From an uncultured Bacilli bacterium (GTDB lineage Bacteria; Bacillota_I; Bacilli_A; RF39; UBA660): 32,511 nucleotides of DNA. How positions within the stretch are numbered: the first letter of the stretch is position 1; every line of letters begins with the position of its first letter. Of this stretch, positions 22,736 to 30,712 are shown one piece after another. The stretch spans positions 1 to 32,511 of the forward strand of contig CAKPCU010000013.1 in NCBI GenBank assembly GCA_934148015.1, in the 5' to 3' direction. The notes under the pieces are model-generated. The model had not been told where the DNA came from. It saw nothing but the letters and a program-made list of their open reading frames with translations, and did not search any database. A program made the translations under genes and the position numbers.

Positions 22736-23542
22736 ATGAGTGAAAAAAAGAGTAATATTAAAAGTGGACTAAATATTGATGTAGACAATGGAAATGTTAT
22801 CGTTTTAAATGATGTATCTGTTGCTGAAAAAGAAGAAAAAGTTCAAGAAAATAAAGTCCAAGAAAATACTGTAAAAGAAGAACCAATAGTTCCAGATGTA
22901 AAAATAACTCCTGAGGTTAAAGAACCTGATATAAATAATATACCATTACCTGAAGTTCCATCAATAAATCAAACACCTGATTTTATAGTACCTACTGTTA
23001 ATACACCAAACCCTGCACCTGTAATAGAACCAGTTACACCAACTCCTATAATGCAAACTACTCCAGAAATAAAACCAGAACCTGTTCAGTATTCAAATAA
23101 TAATTTTAATTCAGCATCGAACAATGATTTATATGGTCAAAGTTTTAATAAATTACCAGATAATGAAAATAGAATATTTAAATCTAAAGGCGATGTTGAA
23201 AAATTAAGTGAAGAAGTTGCAAATGAAATAAAAAATACTTTAAATGCACATGTTGTTTATCCTATGAAAGCAACAACAGATCTTTTGCATGAAATATATG
23301 ACTGGGGAAGAGCTGTTACGGATAATGGATTAAATAGACAGTTATTAGAAGATTATGATGCTCTTAAGAAAAAGTATTCTGATTTAGAATCTGTTTGTAA
23401 TGGTGAAAAATCATTATCGGATATAAAACAAAATAATAATTTTAATAATTTTAGTAATAACTTTAATGATACTTTTAATAATAAATCAAATGATGATTAT
23501 AATGATTTTGGTGGCTTTGGAGGATTTGGTAGAGCTGCATAA
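22736..23542 (+). CDS. Pro/Asn-rich cytoplasmic protein of unknown function (268 aa)
   Basis: Three parts are visible. Residues 1-50 are acidic. Residues ~50-125 form a Pro/Glu/Thr-rich, probably disordered linker (VIEPVTPTPIMQTTPEIKPE). Residues ~145-215 form a helical domain (KGDVEKLSEEVANEIKNTLN, MKATTDLLHEIYDWGRAVTD, LLEDYDALKKKYSDLES), followed by an Asn/Phe-rich tail ending GGFGGFGRAA. There is no signal peptide or membrane segment. No family is recognised. A strong AGGAGG site precedes the start and a hairpin terminator follows the gene. Confidence 0.72.
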   Translation: MSEKKSNIKSGLNIDVDNGNVIVLNDVSVAEKEEKVQENKVQENTVKEEPIVPDVKITPEVKEPDINNIPLPEVPSINQTPDFIVPTVNTPNPAPVIEPVTPTPIMQTTPEIKPEPVQYSNNNFNSASNNDLYGQSFNKLPDNENRIFKSKGDVEKLSEEVANEIKNTLNAHVVYPMKATTDLLHEIYDWGRAVTDNGLNRQLLEDYDALKKKYSDLESVCNGEKSLSDIKQNNNFNNFSNNFNDTFNNKSNDDYNDFGGFGGFGRAA

Positions 23543-23561
23543 AAAACTTGATATAGTTAAT

Positions 23562-23596
23562 AATAAAGATATACTTATGTATACCTTTATTTTTTT
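23562..23596 (+). terminator. Terminator after the Pro/Asn-rich protein gene
   Basis: AATAAAG (23562-23568) and CTTTATT (23585-23591), with an inner TATAC/GTATA, then TTTTT. Confidence 0.75.
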
Positions 23597-23636
23597 AAAA
23601 TAAAAAAAATTTACAATAATTACCATGTGAATTTTT

Positions 23637-23665
23637 GTATGAAATTTTTAGTTTTTCACATTCTA
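23637..23665 (+). promoter_or_regulatory. Sigma-G-type promoter of the spore protein gene
   Basis: GTATG (23637-23641) fits the forespore sigma-G -35 consensus GHATR and CATTCTA (23659-23665) fits the -10 consensus CATNHTA, 17 bp apart (18 is usual). It is placed correctly for the SASP gene at 23690, and alpha/beta SASP genes are classic sigma-G targets. Confidence 0.65.
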
Positions 23666-23689
23666 TTAGTGTACAGGAGGTGAAAACAC

Positions 23690-23899
23690 ATGAAATCAAG
23701 TAACAGCAACAGATTAGTAGCTCCACAAGCTAAACAAGCTATTGAACAAATGAAATACGAAATAGCTAATGAATTTGGTGTTAACTTAGGTCCAGATGCT
23801 ACTTCAAGAGCAAATGGTACAGTTGGTGGTGAAATCACAAAACGTTTAGTTAAAATGGGTGAATCACAATTAGGTGGATCATATAACGTTTCTAAGTAG
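23690..23899 (+). CDS. Alpha/beta-type small acid-soluble spore protein
   Basis: DNA-coating protein of the dormant spore (69 aa) that protects against UV and heat and is degraded at germination. The match is nearly complete: NRLVAPQAKQAIEQMKYEIA, NEFGVNLGPDATSRANGTVG, GEITKRLVKMGE. The EIANEFGV segment contains the site where germination protease GPR cuts such proteins. AGGAGGTG gives a very strong ribosome site, as expected for an abundant protein. Upstream is a sigma-G-like promoter and downstream a strong terminator, making it monocistronic. Confidence 0.97.
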   Translation: MKSSNSNRLVAPQAKQAIEQMKYEIANEFGVNLGPDATSRANGTVGGEITKRLVKMGESQLGGSYNVSK

Positions 23900-23910
23900 T
23901 TTATATATAT

Positions 23911-23944
23911 AAAAGGTAGCATGAGTTTTTGCTGCCTTTTTTCT
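23911..23944 (+). terminator. Terminator of the spore protein gene
   Basis: AAAAGGTAGCA (23911-23921) and TGCTGCCTTTT (23930-23940) pair over 11 positions with one G.T, then TT. Confidence 0.85.
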
Positions 23945-23993
23945 TTTAATTCTTTAAAAATTATGGTACAATCATTTCTAGGAGTGTGATTAT

Positions 23994-25169
23994 ATGAAAA
24001 TTTTATCAGTAAATGCTGGTTCTTCATCTCTTAAGTTCCAGTTATATGAAATGCCAGAAGAAAAGGTATTAATTTCTGGATTGATGGAAAGAATAGGAGA
24101 TGAAAAAAGTTTTTACACAATAAAGTTAAATGGTGAGAAAATAAAGAGAGAAACTTTTTTAGAAAATCATGAAAAAGCTTTTGAAGCTTTAGTAAAAGAA
24201 TTAGAAGAAAATGATGTAGTTGAATCGTTAGATGAAATTAAGGGAATTGGACATAGAATAGTTCAAGGTGGAGATTACTTTGATAAGACTGTTATAGTTG
24301 ATGAAGAAGTTTTATCTAAAATAGAAGAGTTATCATCACTTGCACCACTTCATAATCCAGCTGCAGCAAAAGGTATTAAAGCTGCTATGGAAGTATTTCC
24401 TGGTGCTGTTCAAACAGCTGTTTTTGATACAGCTTTTCACCAAACTATGCCTAAAGAAAATTATTTATATGCTCTTCCATATAACTTATATACAGATTAT
24501 AAAGTAAGACGTTATGGAGCTCATGGTACATCTCATAAGTATGTTTCTATGAGGCTTAATGATTTACTTGGTAAGAAAGATACTAAACTAATTACTTGCC
24601 ATATTGGTAATGGTGCATCTATTAGTGCAATAGTAAATGGAAAATGTTTAAATACATCTATGGGACTTACTCCTAATGCTGGTTTAATTATGGGTACTAG
24701 ATGTGGAGATATAGATGCTAGTATTATTCCTTATATAATGGAAAAAACTAATATGAGTCCTAAAGAAATAGATACTATGATTAATAAAGAAAGTGGACTT
24801 TTAGCATTAAGTAAAAAAAGTGCTGATTCTAGAGATATAGAAGATGGTATAGCATCTGGTGATGAAAATTGTATTTTAGCACAAAAAATGTATGTTAGAA
24901 GAATAATAGATTACATAGCTAAATATTATGTTGAAATGAATGGTTGCGATGCTATATGCTTCACTGCTGGTGTTGGAGAAAATTCTAAAGATACAAGACG
25001 TGATATAATAAATGGTTTATCTTCTCTTGGTGTTAAATTAGATAGTGAAGCTAATAATGTAAGAGGAGAAGAAAGATTAATTTCTACTGAAGATTCATCT
25101 ATAAAATGTTATATAATTCCAACAGACGAAGAACTTATGATAGCTAAAGATACTTATGAATTAGTATAA
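23994..25169 (+). CDS. ackA: Acetate kinase
   Basis: Converts acetyl phosphate and ADP to acetate and ATP, the energy-yielding end of acetogenic fermentation. Family segments: VNAGSSSLKFQLYEM at the N-terminus, VFDTAFHQTMPKENYLYALP, RRYGAHGTSHKYVS, TCHIGNGASI, GLTPNAGLIMGTRCGDIDAS and CFTAGVGENS. The length of 391 aa is typical. AGGAGTG precedes the start, with an extended -10 (TGG-TACAAT, 23967-23972). No phosphotransacetylase gene is next to it. nrnA follows after 11 nt. Confidence 0.97.
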   Translation: MKILSVNAGSSSLKFQLYEMPEEKVLISGLMERIGDEKSFYTIKLNGEKIKRETFLENHEKAFEALVKELEENDVVESLDEIKGIGHRIVQGGDYFDKTVIVDEEVLSKIEELSSLAPLHNPAAAKGIKAAMEVFPGAVQTAVFDTAFHQTMPKENYLYALPYNLYTDYKVRRYGAHGTSHKYVSMRLNDLLGKKDTKLITCHIGNGASISAIVNGKCLNTSMGLTPNAGLIMGTRCGDIDASIIPYIMEKTNMSPKEIDTMINKESGLLALSKKSADSRDIEDGIASGDENCILAQKMYVRRIIDYIAKYYVEMNGCDAICFTAGVGENSKDTRRDIINGLSSLGVKLDSEANNVRGEERLISTEDSSIKCYIIPTDEELMIAKDTYELV

Positions 25170-25180
25170 GGAATAGTATA

Positions 25181-26137
25181 ATGCAAAATAAATTATTAGA
25201 TTTAATAAAAAAGTACGATAACATAGTAATTGCAAGACATATTGGAGGAGATCCAGATGCACTTGGTTCTACGTTTGCATTAAAAGAAATAATAGAAAGT
25301 AATTTTGAAGGTAAAAATGTAAAAGTTGTAGGATCTCCTATTTCTAAATTTAAGTTTTTTGGTCATCATGATAAAGTTACAGATGAAGAGAGCTCATCTT
25401 CACTTTTAATAGCACTTGATATACCAGATATTAAAAGAATTGATTCAGCTAACTTTTATAAGTTTAAAGAGAAAATAAAAATAGATCATCATCCAAAGAT
25501 AGATGAATTTTCTAAATATGATATAGTAAATGAAAATGCATCTAGTACTTGTGAAATAATAGCATCACTAGCATATGAATTTAATTTAAAAATTCCAAAA
25601 CATGCTAGTCAGTGTTTATTTTTAGGAATTATTGCTGATACAAATAGATTCTTATTTGGAGTTACATCACCAAATACATATAAAATAGTATCTAGATTAG
25701 TTGGAGAAAATAATATAGATACTAGCAGTTTATATAGTAAATTATATAGAAGAGATATTAGTGAAGTTAGGTTAGAAGGCTTTATATCTCTTAATATGAA
25801 TATTACAAAAGATGGTGTTGGAAGCATAAAAATTACTAAAGATGATTTAAAAAAATATAAAGTTGATTCAGCTAGTATTGGTGGAATAATGAATAATTAT
25901 AATTATATTAATAATTTAATTGTTTGGACTGTATTTGTTGAAGATGTTAAAAATAATGTAATTAGAGCATATGCGAGATCAAGAGGACCTGTTATTAATA
26001 AGTTATTTGAACAATATAATGGTGGAGGTCATATGTATGCTTGTGGTGCTAAGTTAAATTCATTTAGTGAAGCTGATGAAATAATAGAAAAATTAAATAA
26101 TATGTGTAAAACATATAATATTGAAGAAAATAATTAG
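25181..26137 (+). CDS. nrnA: DHH-family phosphoesterase, NrnA-like
   Basis: Related to NrnA, which degrades short oligoribonucleotides and the 3'-phosphoadenosine 5'-phosphate by-product. The N-terminal DHH domain has RHIGGDPDALGSTFALKEII (metal-binding His and Asp), ALDIPD and KIDHHPKID (the DHH motif). The C-terminal DHHA1 domain ends with NGGGHMYACGAKL. The length of 318 aa fits. It is coupled to ackA. Cyclic-di-AMP phosphodiesterases (GdpP) share the domain but have extra membrane and PAS/GGDEF parts absent here, so NrnA is more likely. Confidence 0.87.
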   Translation: MQNKLLDLIKKYDNIVIARHIGGDPDALGSTFALKEIIESNFEGKNVKVVGSPISKFKFFGHHDKVTDEESSSSLLIALDIPDIKRIDSANFYKFKEKIKIDHHPKIDEFSKYDIVNENASSTCEIIASLAYEFNLKIPKHASQCLFLGIIADTNRFLFGVTSPNTYKIVSRLVGENNIDTSSLYSKLYRRDISEVRLEGFISLNMNITKDGVGSIKITKDDLKKYKVDSASIGGIMNNYNYINNLIVWTVFVEDVKNNVIRAYARSRGPVINKLFEQYNGGGHMYACGAKLNSFSEADEIIEKLNNMCKTYNIEENN

Positions 26138-26182
26138 GATACAAAAGTGTCCTTTTTTTGATAATTATGTTATGATATAAAA
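26124..26182 (+). repeat. 59-bp direct repeat, copy 1 (terminator plus promoter)
   Basis: Identical to 26624-26682, exactly 500 bp away. It spans the last codons of nrnA, a hairpin (AGGATAC aaaa GTGTCCT then T7) and an extended -10 (TGT-TATGAT). Confidence 0.95.
26136..26159 (+). terminator. nrnA terminator (in repeat copy 1)
   Basis: AGGATAC and GTGTCCT with one internal T.G pair, 4-nt loop, then TTTTTTT. Confidence 0.75.
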
Positions 26183-26227
26183 AATGAATCGTTAAATTTG
26201 TATAATAATGAAAGGATAAATATTTTT

Positions 26228-26608
26228 ATGGATAAAAATGAAGAAAAGTTTTTTTTAAAAAGTAGATATGAGGCAGATTTAAATCTTGTAAGAAGTATAA
26301 ATGAAAGAAAAACTCCTAGGGCAATTTATGAACTTAATCTTGAAATGGCAGATGAATATTACAGTGGATTATTTTATACATTCACACAAAAAGTAAAAAA
26401 ATTTAATTACAATATTATCCCAATTGATAAGGAAATGAGAACAAAAACTGATACATATATAAATAAATATAAAAACACTAGTTATGGACGTGAACTTATA
26501 CTTTATATGTTGATGCTTAAATTAGCAATTGAAACTGTACTAATTTATTATAATTATGATGGCACTAAAAAAAGTGATGAAAAAATAATACATTATATAG
26601 TAAGTTAA
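26228..26608 (+). CDS. Hypothetical cytoplasmic protein (126 aa) between 59-bp repeats
   Basis: Helical, charged protein (RYEADLNLVRSINERKTPRA, YELNLEMADEYYSGLFYTFT, ending in a hydrophobic helix GRELILYMLMLKLAIETVLI). There is no signal peptide or clear membrane anchor, and no family is recognised. ATG at 26228 is chosen with AAAGGA 11 nt upstream; a TTG at 26198 is in frame but lies over a TATAAT box (26201-26206). The whole gene is bracketed by the exact 59-bp repeat, so it was probably gained or duplicated in as a unit. Confidence 0.65.
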   Translation: MDKNEEKFFLKSRYEADLNLVRSINERKTPRAIYELNLEMADEYYSGLFYTFTQKVKKFNYNIIPIDKEMRTKTDTYINKYKNTSYGRELILYMLMLKLAIETVLIYYNYDGTKKSDEKIIHYIVS

Positions 26609-26623
26609 GATGAAAATATGCAA

Positions 26624-26682
26624 AAGAAAATAATTAGGATACAAAAGTGTCCTTTTTTTGATAATTATGTTATGATATAAAA
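26624..26682 (+). repeat. 59-bp direct repeat, copy 2
   Basis: Exact copy of 26124-26182, including a vestige of the nrnA 3' end, the terminator hairpin (26636-26659) and the extended -10 box TGT-TATGAT (26668-26676), which here would drive the 92-aa gene. Confidence 0.95.
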
Positions 26683-26692
26683 GGTGATTTAG

Positions 26693-26971
26693 TTGATAGT
26701 TAATAATAAAAATCTAGATATAGAAAAATTAGTTAAAGATGTATATGAAGATAAATCCTTTATTAAAAATAGAGGTAATGGTATATATTTAAGTGATAAT
26801 GATATAGAAGTATTAAAAAGATATGATATAGATTATAGTAAATATAGCTCTTTAAATAATTTAATATTTGATATAGAAGAAATATTAAATTATGAAGTAG
26901 ATATTGATGATTTAGATGAAGTGTCAAGAAAATTATCAGAATTAAATTATTATAATAATACAAATAAATAG
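26693..26971 (+). CDS. Small acidic hypothetical protein (92 aa)
   Basis: TTG at 26693 follows AAGGTGAT at good spacing. The protein is acidic and helical, with the segment GNGIYLSDNDIEVLKRYDID followed by LIFDIEEILNYEVDIDDLDE. No motif or family is recognised. It ends just before the ribosome site of the MYG1-family gene, so the two are likely co-transcribed from the promoter in the second 59-bp repeat. Confidence 0.65.
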   Translation: MIVNNKNLDIEKLVKDVYEDKSFIKNRGNGIYLSDNDIEVLKRYDIDYSKYSSLNNLIFDIEEILNYEVDIDDLDEVSRKLSELNYYNNTNK

Positions 26972-26980
26972 GTGATAAGT

Positions 26981-27925
26981 ATGAAGAAAGTGTTAAAAAA
27001 TATATATAATGAAGAAGTTGTAATAGAATTAGTAGAAAATAAAGAAGATGCATCATTTATTACACATAGTGGTACGTTTCATGCTGATGAGGTTATGGCT
27101 AGTGTAATACTATTAAATAAATTTGGTAGTATTAAATTATATAGAACTAATAAAGTAGATGATAGTATGAAAGATAAATTTATTTATGATATTGGTTTTG
27201 GTAAATATGATCATCATGGTAATGATTTTGATAAACATCGTGATAATGGTATAAAATATGCTTCATGTGGTCTTATATGGAATGAGTTTGGTTATGATGT
27301 TGTAAAAAAACTAGAGGTAGATAACATAGATGCATTTAAAAATTCAGTAGATAAGAATTTAATCATGGATATAGATAGAGATGATAATGGACAAAGTTTA
27401 AATGTTAATATACCAGTAAAATATCAAAGTATACCATCTTTAATAAGTAGTTTTAATCCTGTTTGGTATGAAAATGATAAAGAAAGTGAAAGATTTTTAG
27501 ATGCTGTTTTATTTTTAAATACTATATTTAATAATTTTATATCTAAGATGGTTGCAAAAGAAAAAGCTAGAACAATAGTTGAAGAAAAAATTAATTTATG
27601 CAGTAATGGAGTGTTAATTTTAGATAGATATATGCCATGGCAAGATATAGTTTTATCTTCTGTAAATCCTAAAGCAAAAGATATATTATATACTATTTTT
27701 CCATCTAAAAGAGGAGGATATAACGTAGTTGCAACACCAAGTAGTATAAATAGTTTTGACGTTAAAAAGCCATTTCCAGCATCTTGGGCAGGACTTGAAG
27801 GTGAAGAATTACAAAAGGTAAGTGGTGTTGATACTATTACTTTTTGTCATAAAGGACTATTTATATGTGCATGTAAAACTTTTGATGATGCTAAAAAAAT
27901 AGCTGAAATAGCTATTAATAATTAA
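26981..27925 (+). CDS. MYG1-family (UPF0160) metal-dependent hydrolase
   Basis: Member of the MYG1 family, DHH-related phosphoesterases; the eukaryotic members are exonucleases. The motifs are all present: THSGTFHADEVMASVILLNK (metal-binding His and Asp near residue 30), FGKYDHHGNDF (DHH), KYASCGLIWNEFG, DRYMPWQDIVL and the C-terminal SWAGLEGEELQKVSG then TFCHKGLFICACK. The length of 314 aa fits the family. ATG at 26981 is preferred to GTG 26972, which lies in the AGGTGAT ribosome site. Its bacterial substrate is not established. Confidence 0.88.
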   Translation: MKKVLKNIYNEEVVIELVENKEDASFITHSGTFHADEVMASVILLNKFGSIKLYRTNKVDDSMKDKFIYDIGFGKYDHHGNDFDKHRDNGIKYASCGLIWNEFGYDVVKKLEVDNIDAFKNSVDKNLIMDIDRDDNGQSLNVNIPVKYQSIPSLISSFNPVWYENDKESERFLDAVLFLNTIFNNFISKMVAKEKARTIVEEKINLCSNGVLILDRYMPWQDIVLSSVNPKAKDILYTIFPSKRGGYNVVATPSSINSFDVKKPFPASWAGLEGEELQKVSGVDTITFCHKGLFICACKTFDDAKKIAEIAINN

Positions 27926-27940
27926 ATATATATGGCCAAT

Positions 27941-27969
27941 TTGCATTTTATTAATAACTTTGTTATAAT
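27941..27969 (+). promoter_or_regulatory. ysxC promoter
   Basis: TTGCAT (27941-27946), exactly 17 bp, TATAAT (27964-27969) with TGT before it (extended -10). The ~55-nt leader can form a small TGTTA/TAACA hairpin. Confidence 0.75.
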
Positions 27970-28031
27970 ACTTTTGCACGAAGTGTTATATTAAAACATT
28001 TTTGTAACATAATAATGAAGGTGATTAACAT

Positions 28032-28628
28032 ATGAAAATTTCAAAGACCGAATTATCTAATATTGCGGTAAGAAGAAGTCAGTATCCAGTAGATAACAAA
28101 CCAGAGTTCTTACTTATAGGAAGAAGTAATGTTGGTAAATCAAGTTTTACTAATTCTATTATGGAAAGAAGAGACTTTGCAAGAATATCTGGTAAACCTG
28201 GTAAGACTCAGACAATAAACTTTTATAAGGTAAATGATGCATTTTACTTAGTAGATGTTCCTGGATATGGATATGCTAGTGTAAGCCACAATAAACAAAA
28301 GAAATTTGGTATGATGATAGAAGAATATTTATCAGAAAGAAAAGAATTAAAATGGGTATTTATGCTTGTTGATTTTAGACATAAGCCAACCGAAGATGAC
28401 TTACTTATGTATAATTTTCTTAAGTTTCACGGAGTTAAAGTTATATTAGTTGCAACAAAGGTAGATAAAGTTGGAACTACACAAAGGGATAAGTGTAAAA
28501 AACAAATTACTGATAATATAGATTTAGCTTTAGGAGATGAATTAGTTTTATTCTCATCTAAGACTAAGTTAGGAAAAAAAGAAATACAAAATATGATAGA
28601 AAAGGAAGTATATGGACTAGTTTCTTAA
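28032..28628 (+). CDS. ysxC: Ribosome biogenesis GTPase YsxC/EngB
   Basis: Essential GTPase for late assembly of the 50S subunit. G1 GRSNVGKS (residues 30-37), G2 region KPGKTQTINFY, G3 DVPGYGYA and G4 ATKVDK are intact; the C-terminal FSSKTKLGKKEI carries G5. The length of 198 aa is standard. ATG at 28032 follows GAAGGTGA. A stem-loop with a T-run overlaps the stop. der follows from its own promoter, so two ribosome-assembly GTPases are adjacent. Confidence 0.95.
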   Translation: MKISKTELSNIAVRRSQYPVDNKPEFLLIGRSNVGKSSFTNSIMERRDFARISGKPGKTQTINFYKVNDAFYLVDVPGYGYASVSHNKQKKFGMMIEEYLSERKELKWVFMLVDFRHKPTEDDLLMYNFLKFHGVKVILVATKVDKVGTTQRDKCKKQITDNIDLALGDELVLFSSKTKLGKKEIQNMIEKEVYGLVS

Positions 28629-28643
28629 GTACTTCTTTTTTTT
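28602..28643 (+). terminator. ysxC terminator
   Basis: AAGGAAGTA (28602-28610) and TACTTCTTT (28630-28638) pair with one G.T, followed by more Ts. The 19-nt loop contains the stop codon. Confidence 0.6.
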
Positions 28644-28652
28644 ATAAAATTA

Positions 28653-28661
28653 TGTTATAAT
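28653..28661 (+). promoter_or_regulatory. der promoter (extended -10)
   Basis: TGT-TATAAT, 27 nt before the der start; no clear -35 is seen. Confidence 0.6.
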
Positions 28662-28687
28662 TTATAAACGAAGTTGAGGTGATTAGT

Positions 28688-30001
28688 ATGAAAATACCTA
28701 CTATAGCATTAGTTGGAAGACCAAACGTTGGTAAATCTACTATATTTAATAGATTAGTTGGTAGAAAACAAGCTATTATTGAAGATACTCCTGGTGTTAC
28801 TAGAGATAGAATTTATGGAACTGGTACATATTATAATTATAAATTTAATGTTATTGATACTGGTGGTATTGATATAGGAGAAGATGCATTTAATAAAGAA
28901 ATTAAAATGCAAGCTACACTTGCTATAAATGAAGCTGATGTTGTTATATTTATTGTTGATGGTAAAGAAGGATTAACTACAAATGATTATGTAGTAAGAG
29001 ATATATTAAGAAAAAGTAATAAAAAGGTAGTAGTTGCTATAAATAAAGTTGATAATAAGAAAACGTTAGAGAATATGTATGATTTTTATGAACTAGGATT
29101 TGATTATTACATACCAATTTCAGGATCTCATAATATAGGTATTAATGATTTAATGGATGAAGTAACTAGTGGGTTTAATGAGTTTACAGAAGAAGATTAT
29201 AGTAGTGATGTATTAAAGTTTTGCGTAATTGGAAGACCAAATGTCGGTAAGTCTTCACTAGTTAATGCCATATTAAATGAAGATAGAGTAATAGTAAGTG
29301 ATGTAGCTGGTACTACTCGTGATACTGTTGATACAGAGTTTACTTATGATAAAGAAAAGTTTGTTGTTATTGATACAGCTGGTATGAGAAAAAAAGGAAG
29401 AGTATATGAAAATATAGAAAAATATAGTCTTCTTCGTAGTATGAAAGCAATAGATAGAAGTGATGTTTGTTTAGTTGTTATAAATGCAGAAGAAGGCATA
29501 ATAGAGCATGATAAACATATAGCAAGTTATGCACTAGAAGCTGGAAAGGCTATGGTTCTTGTTGTAAATAAATGGGATACTGTAGATGATAAAGATAAGG
29601 ATATAAAGGAATTTACTAAGAAGGTTAGAGCTGAATTTCAATTTTTAAGTTATGTACCAATAGTGTTTTTATCAGCTAAAACTAAAAAGAGACTTCACCT
29701 ACTTATGCCTGAAGTAATTAAAGTTTATAATAATTCTAGAAAAGAAATTAAAACAAGCGTACTAAATGATGTGATAACAGATGCTGTAGCACTAAAAGCT
29801 CCTCCATCATATAAGGGTAGAAGACTTAAGATATTATTTACTGCACAAACTGGTGTTAAACCACCTAAGTTTACATTTAATGTAAATAATAAAGGATTAG
29901 TACATTTCTCTTATGAAAGATATTTAGAAAATAAAATAAGAGAAAGTTTTGATTTTGAAGGAACACCTATAGTATTTCAATTTAAAAATAGAGATGAATA
30001 G
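28688..30001 (+). CDS. der: Ribosome assembly GTPase Der/EngA
   Basis: Double-GTPase for 50S maturation. The first G domain has GRPNVGKST (from residue 10), PGVTRDR, DTGG and NKVD. The second has GRPNVGKSS (from residue 182), GTTRDT, DTAGMRKKGR and NKWD. A KH-like domain ends the protein (ALKAPPSYKGRRLKILFTAQ and FNVNNKGLVHFSYERYLENK). At 437 aa it is typical of Bacillota. ATG at 28688 is used; the frame's GTG at 28679 is within the AGGTGAT ribosome site. Confidence 0.97.
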   Translation: MKIPTIALVGRPNVGKSTIFNRLVGRKQAIIEDTPGVTRDRIYGTGTYYNYKFNVIDTGGIDIGEDAFNKEIKMQATLAINEADVVIFIVDGKEGLTTNDYVVRDILRKSNKKVVVAINKVDNKKTLENMYDFYELGFDYYIPISGSHNIGINDLMDEVTSGFNEFTEEDYSSDVLKFCVIGRPNVGKSSLVNAILNEDRVIVSDVAGTTRDTVDTEFTYDKEKFVVIDTAGMRKKGRVYENIEKYSLLRSMKAIDRSDVCLVVINAEEGIIEHDKHIASYALEAGKAMVLVVNKWDTVDDKDKDIKEFTKKVRAEFQFLSYVPIVFLSAKTKKRLHLLMPEVIKVYNNSRKEIKTSVLNDVITDAVALKAPPSYKGRRLKILFTAQTGVKPPKFTFNVNNKGLVHFSYERYLENKIRESFDFEGTPIVFQFKNRDE

Positions 30002-30003
30002 TA

Positions 30004-30627
30004 ATGAAAAAAGTTATTATAAAAGAAAAAAATGGTGTTTATAAAATACCTATAACTTTAAAAGTGCTTAAATCAAAGAAAAAGTACTTTTTTGAATATA
30101 AAGGTAAATTATATGATAAAGAAATAGAGTATGGTAATAATAATGTAAGACAGGTATCATTACTTGTTAATGCACTAAATATTAAAAATAAAAAAGAAAG
30201 ACTATCCTTTATGTATGATAGAGCTTGTGATTTATTAGATGTTGATTTTTATAGGAAAAATGTTTGTGAGTTTAAATGCGGCAAGTGCATAACAGATAGA
30301 TTAAATAATAATTTAGGTGGTGGATGTTGTTGTGATAGTAAAGATCATAAGGGCATGTGCATGTATTTATCTAAAGATGGATGCAAAATAAGATGTTTAA
30401 CTTGCAAGTTACATATATGTAGAACCTTAAAAAAGAAGGGATATAGATATAGAATAAATGATATTTATATGTTAAAGTACTTGTTAAATTTTAAACAGAA
30501 AATAATGTTATACAATGACTTTTTTATGACTAAAGAAGAAATACTAAAAGACTTAAATAGAAATAGTCTTATAATGTGGCTTTTTTCTAAAAAAAGAAAA
30601 TTTATAAAATATAATCTTGATAAATAA
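30004..30627 (+). CDS. Cysteine-rich protein of unknown function (207 aa)
   Basis: The N-terminal third is a basic beta-rich segment (YKIPITLKVLKSKKKYFFEY). The middle carries twelve cysteines in close groups: VCEFKCGKC, GGGCCCDSKDHKGMC, then DGCKIRCLTCKLHICR. The C-terminal ~60 residues are helical and basic. The spacing would suit several zinc sites or an iron-sulphur cluster; there is no signal peptide, so disulphides are less likely. It starts 2 nt after der and ends in its own terminator, so it is in the der transcript, hinting at a link with ribosome assembly or RNA. No family is recognised. Confidence 0.75.
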   Translation: MKKVIIKEKNGVYKIPITLKVLKSKKKYFFEYKGKLYDKEIEYGNNNVRQVSLLVNALNIKNKKERLSFMYDRACDLLDVDFYRKNVCEFKCGKCITDRLNNNLGGGCCCDSKDHKGMCMYLSKDGCKIRCLTCKLHICRTLKKKGYRYRINDIYMLKYLLNFKQKIMLYNDFFMTKEEILKDLNRNSLIMWLFSKKRKFIKYNLDK

Positions 30628-30650
30628 AGCTAAAGTTAATAGCTTTTTTT
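30626..30650 (+). terminator. Terminator of the der operon
   Basis: AAAGCTA (30626-30632) and TAGCTTT (30640-30646), 7-nt loop, then TTTT. Confidence 0.75.
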
Positions 30651-30660
30651 CTTTTATATG

Positions 30661-30690
30661 TTGTTAAATTTAATTATTTTGGTTTATAAT
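30661..30690 (+). promoter_or_regulatory. murE promoter
   Basis: TTGTTA (30661-30666), 18 bp, TATAAT (30685-30690), 22 nt before the start. Confidence 0.6.
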
Positions 30691-30712
30691 ATAGATATAT
30701 GCTGGAGGTATT

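Noticed and set aside
26763..27056. Minus-strand 97-aa open frame
   Set aside because: Low-complexity Leu/Tyr/His product antisense to the 92-aa and MYG1-family genes, with no ribosome site; an AT-rich shadow.
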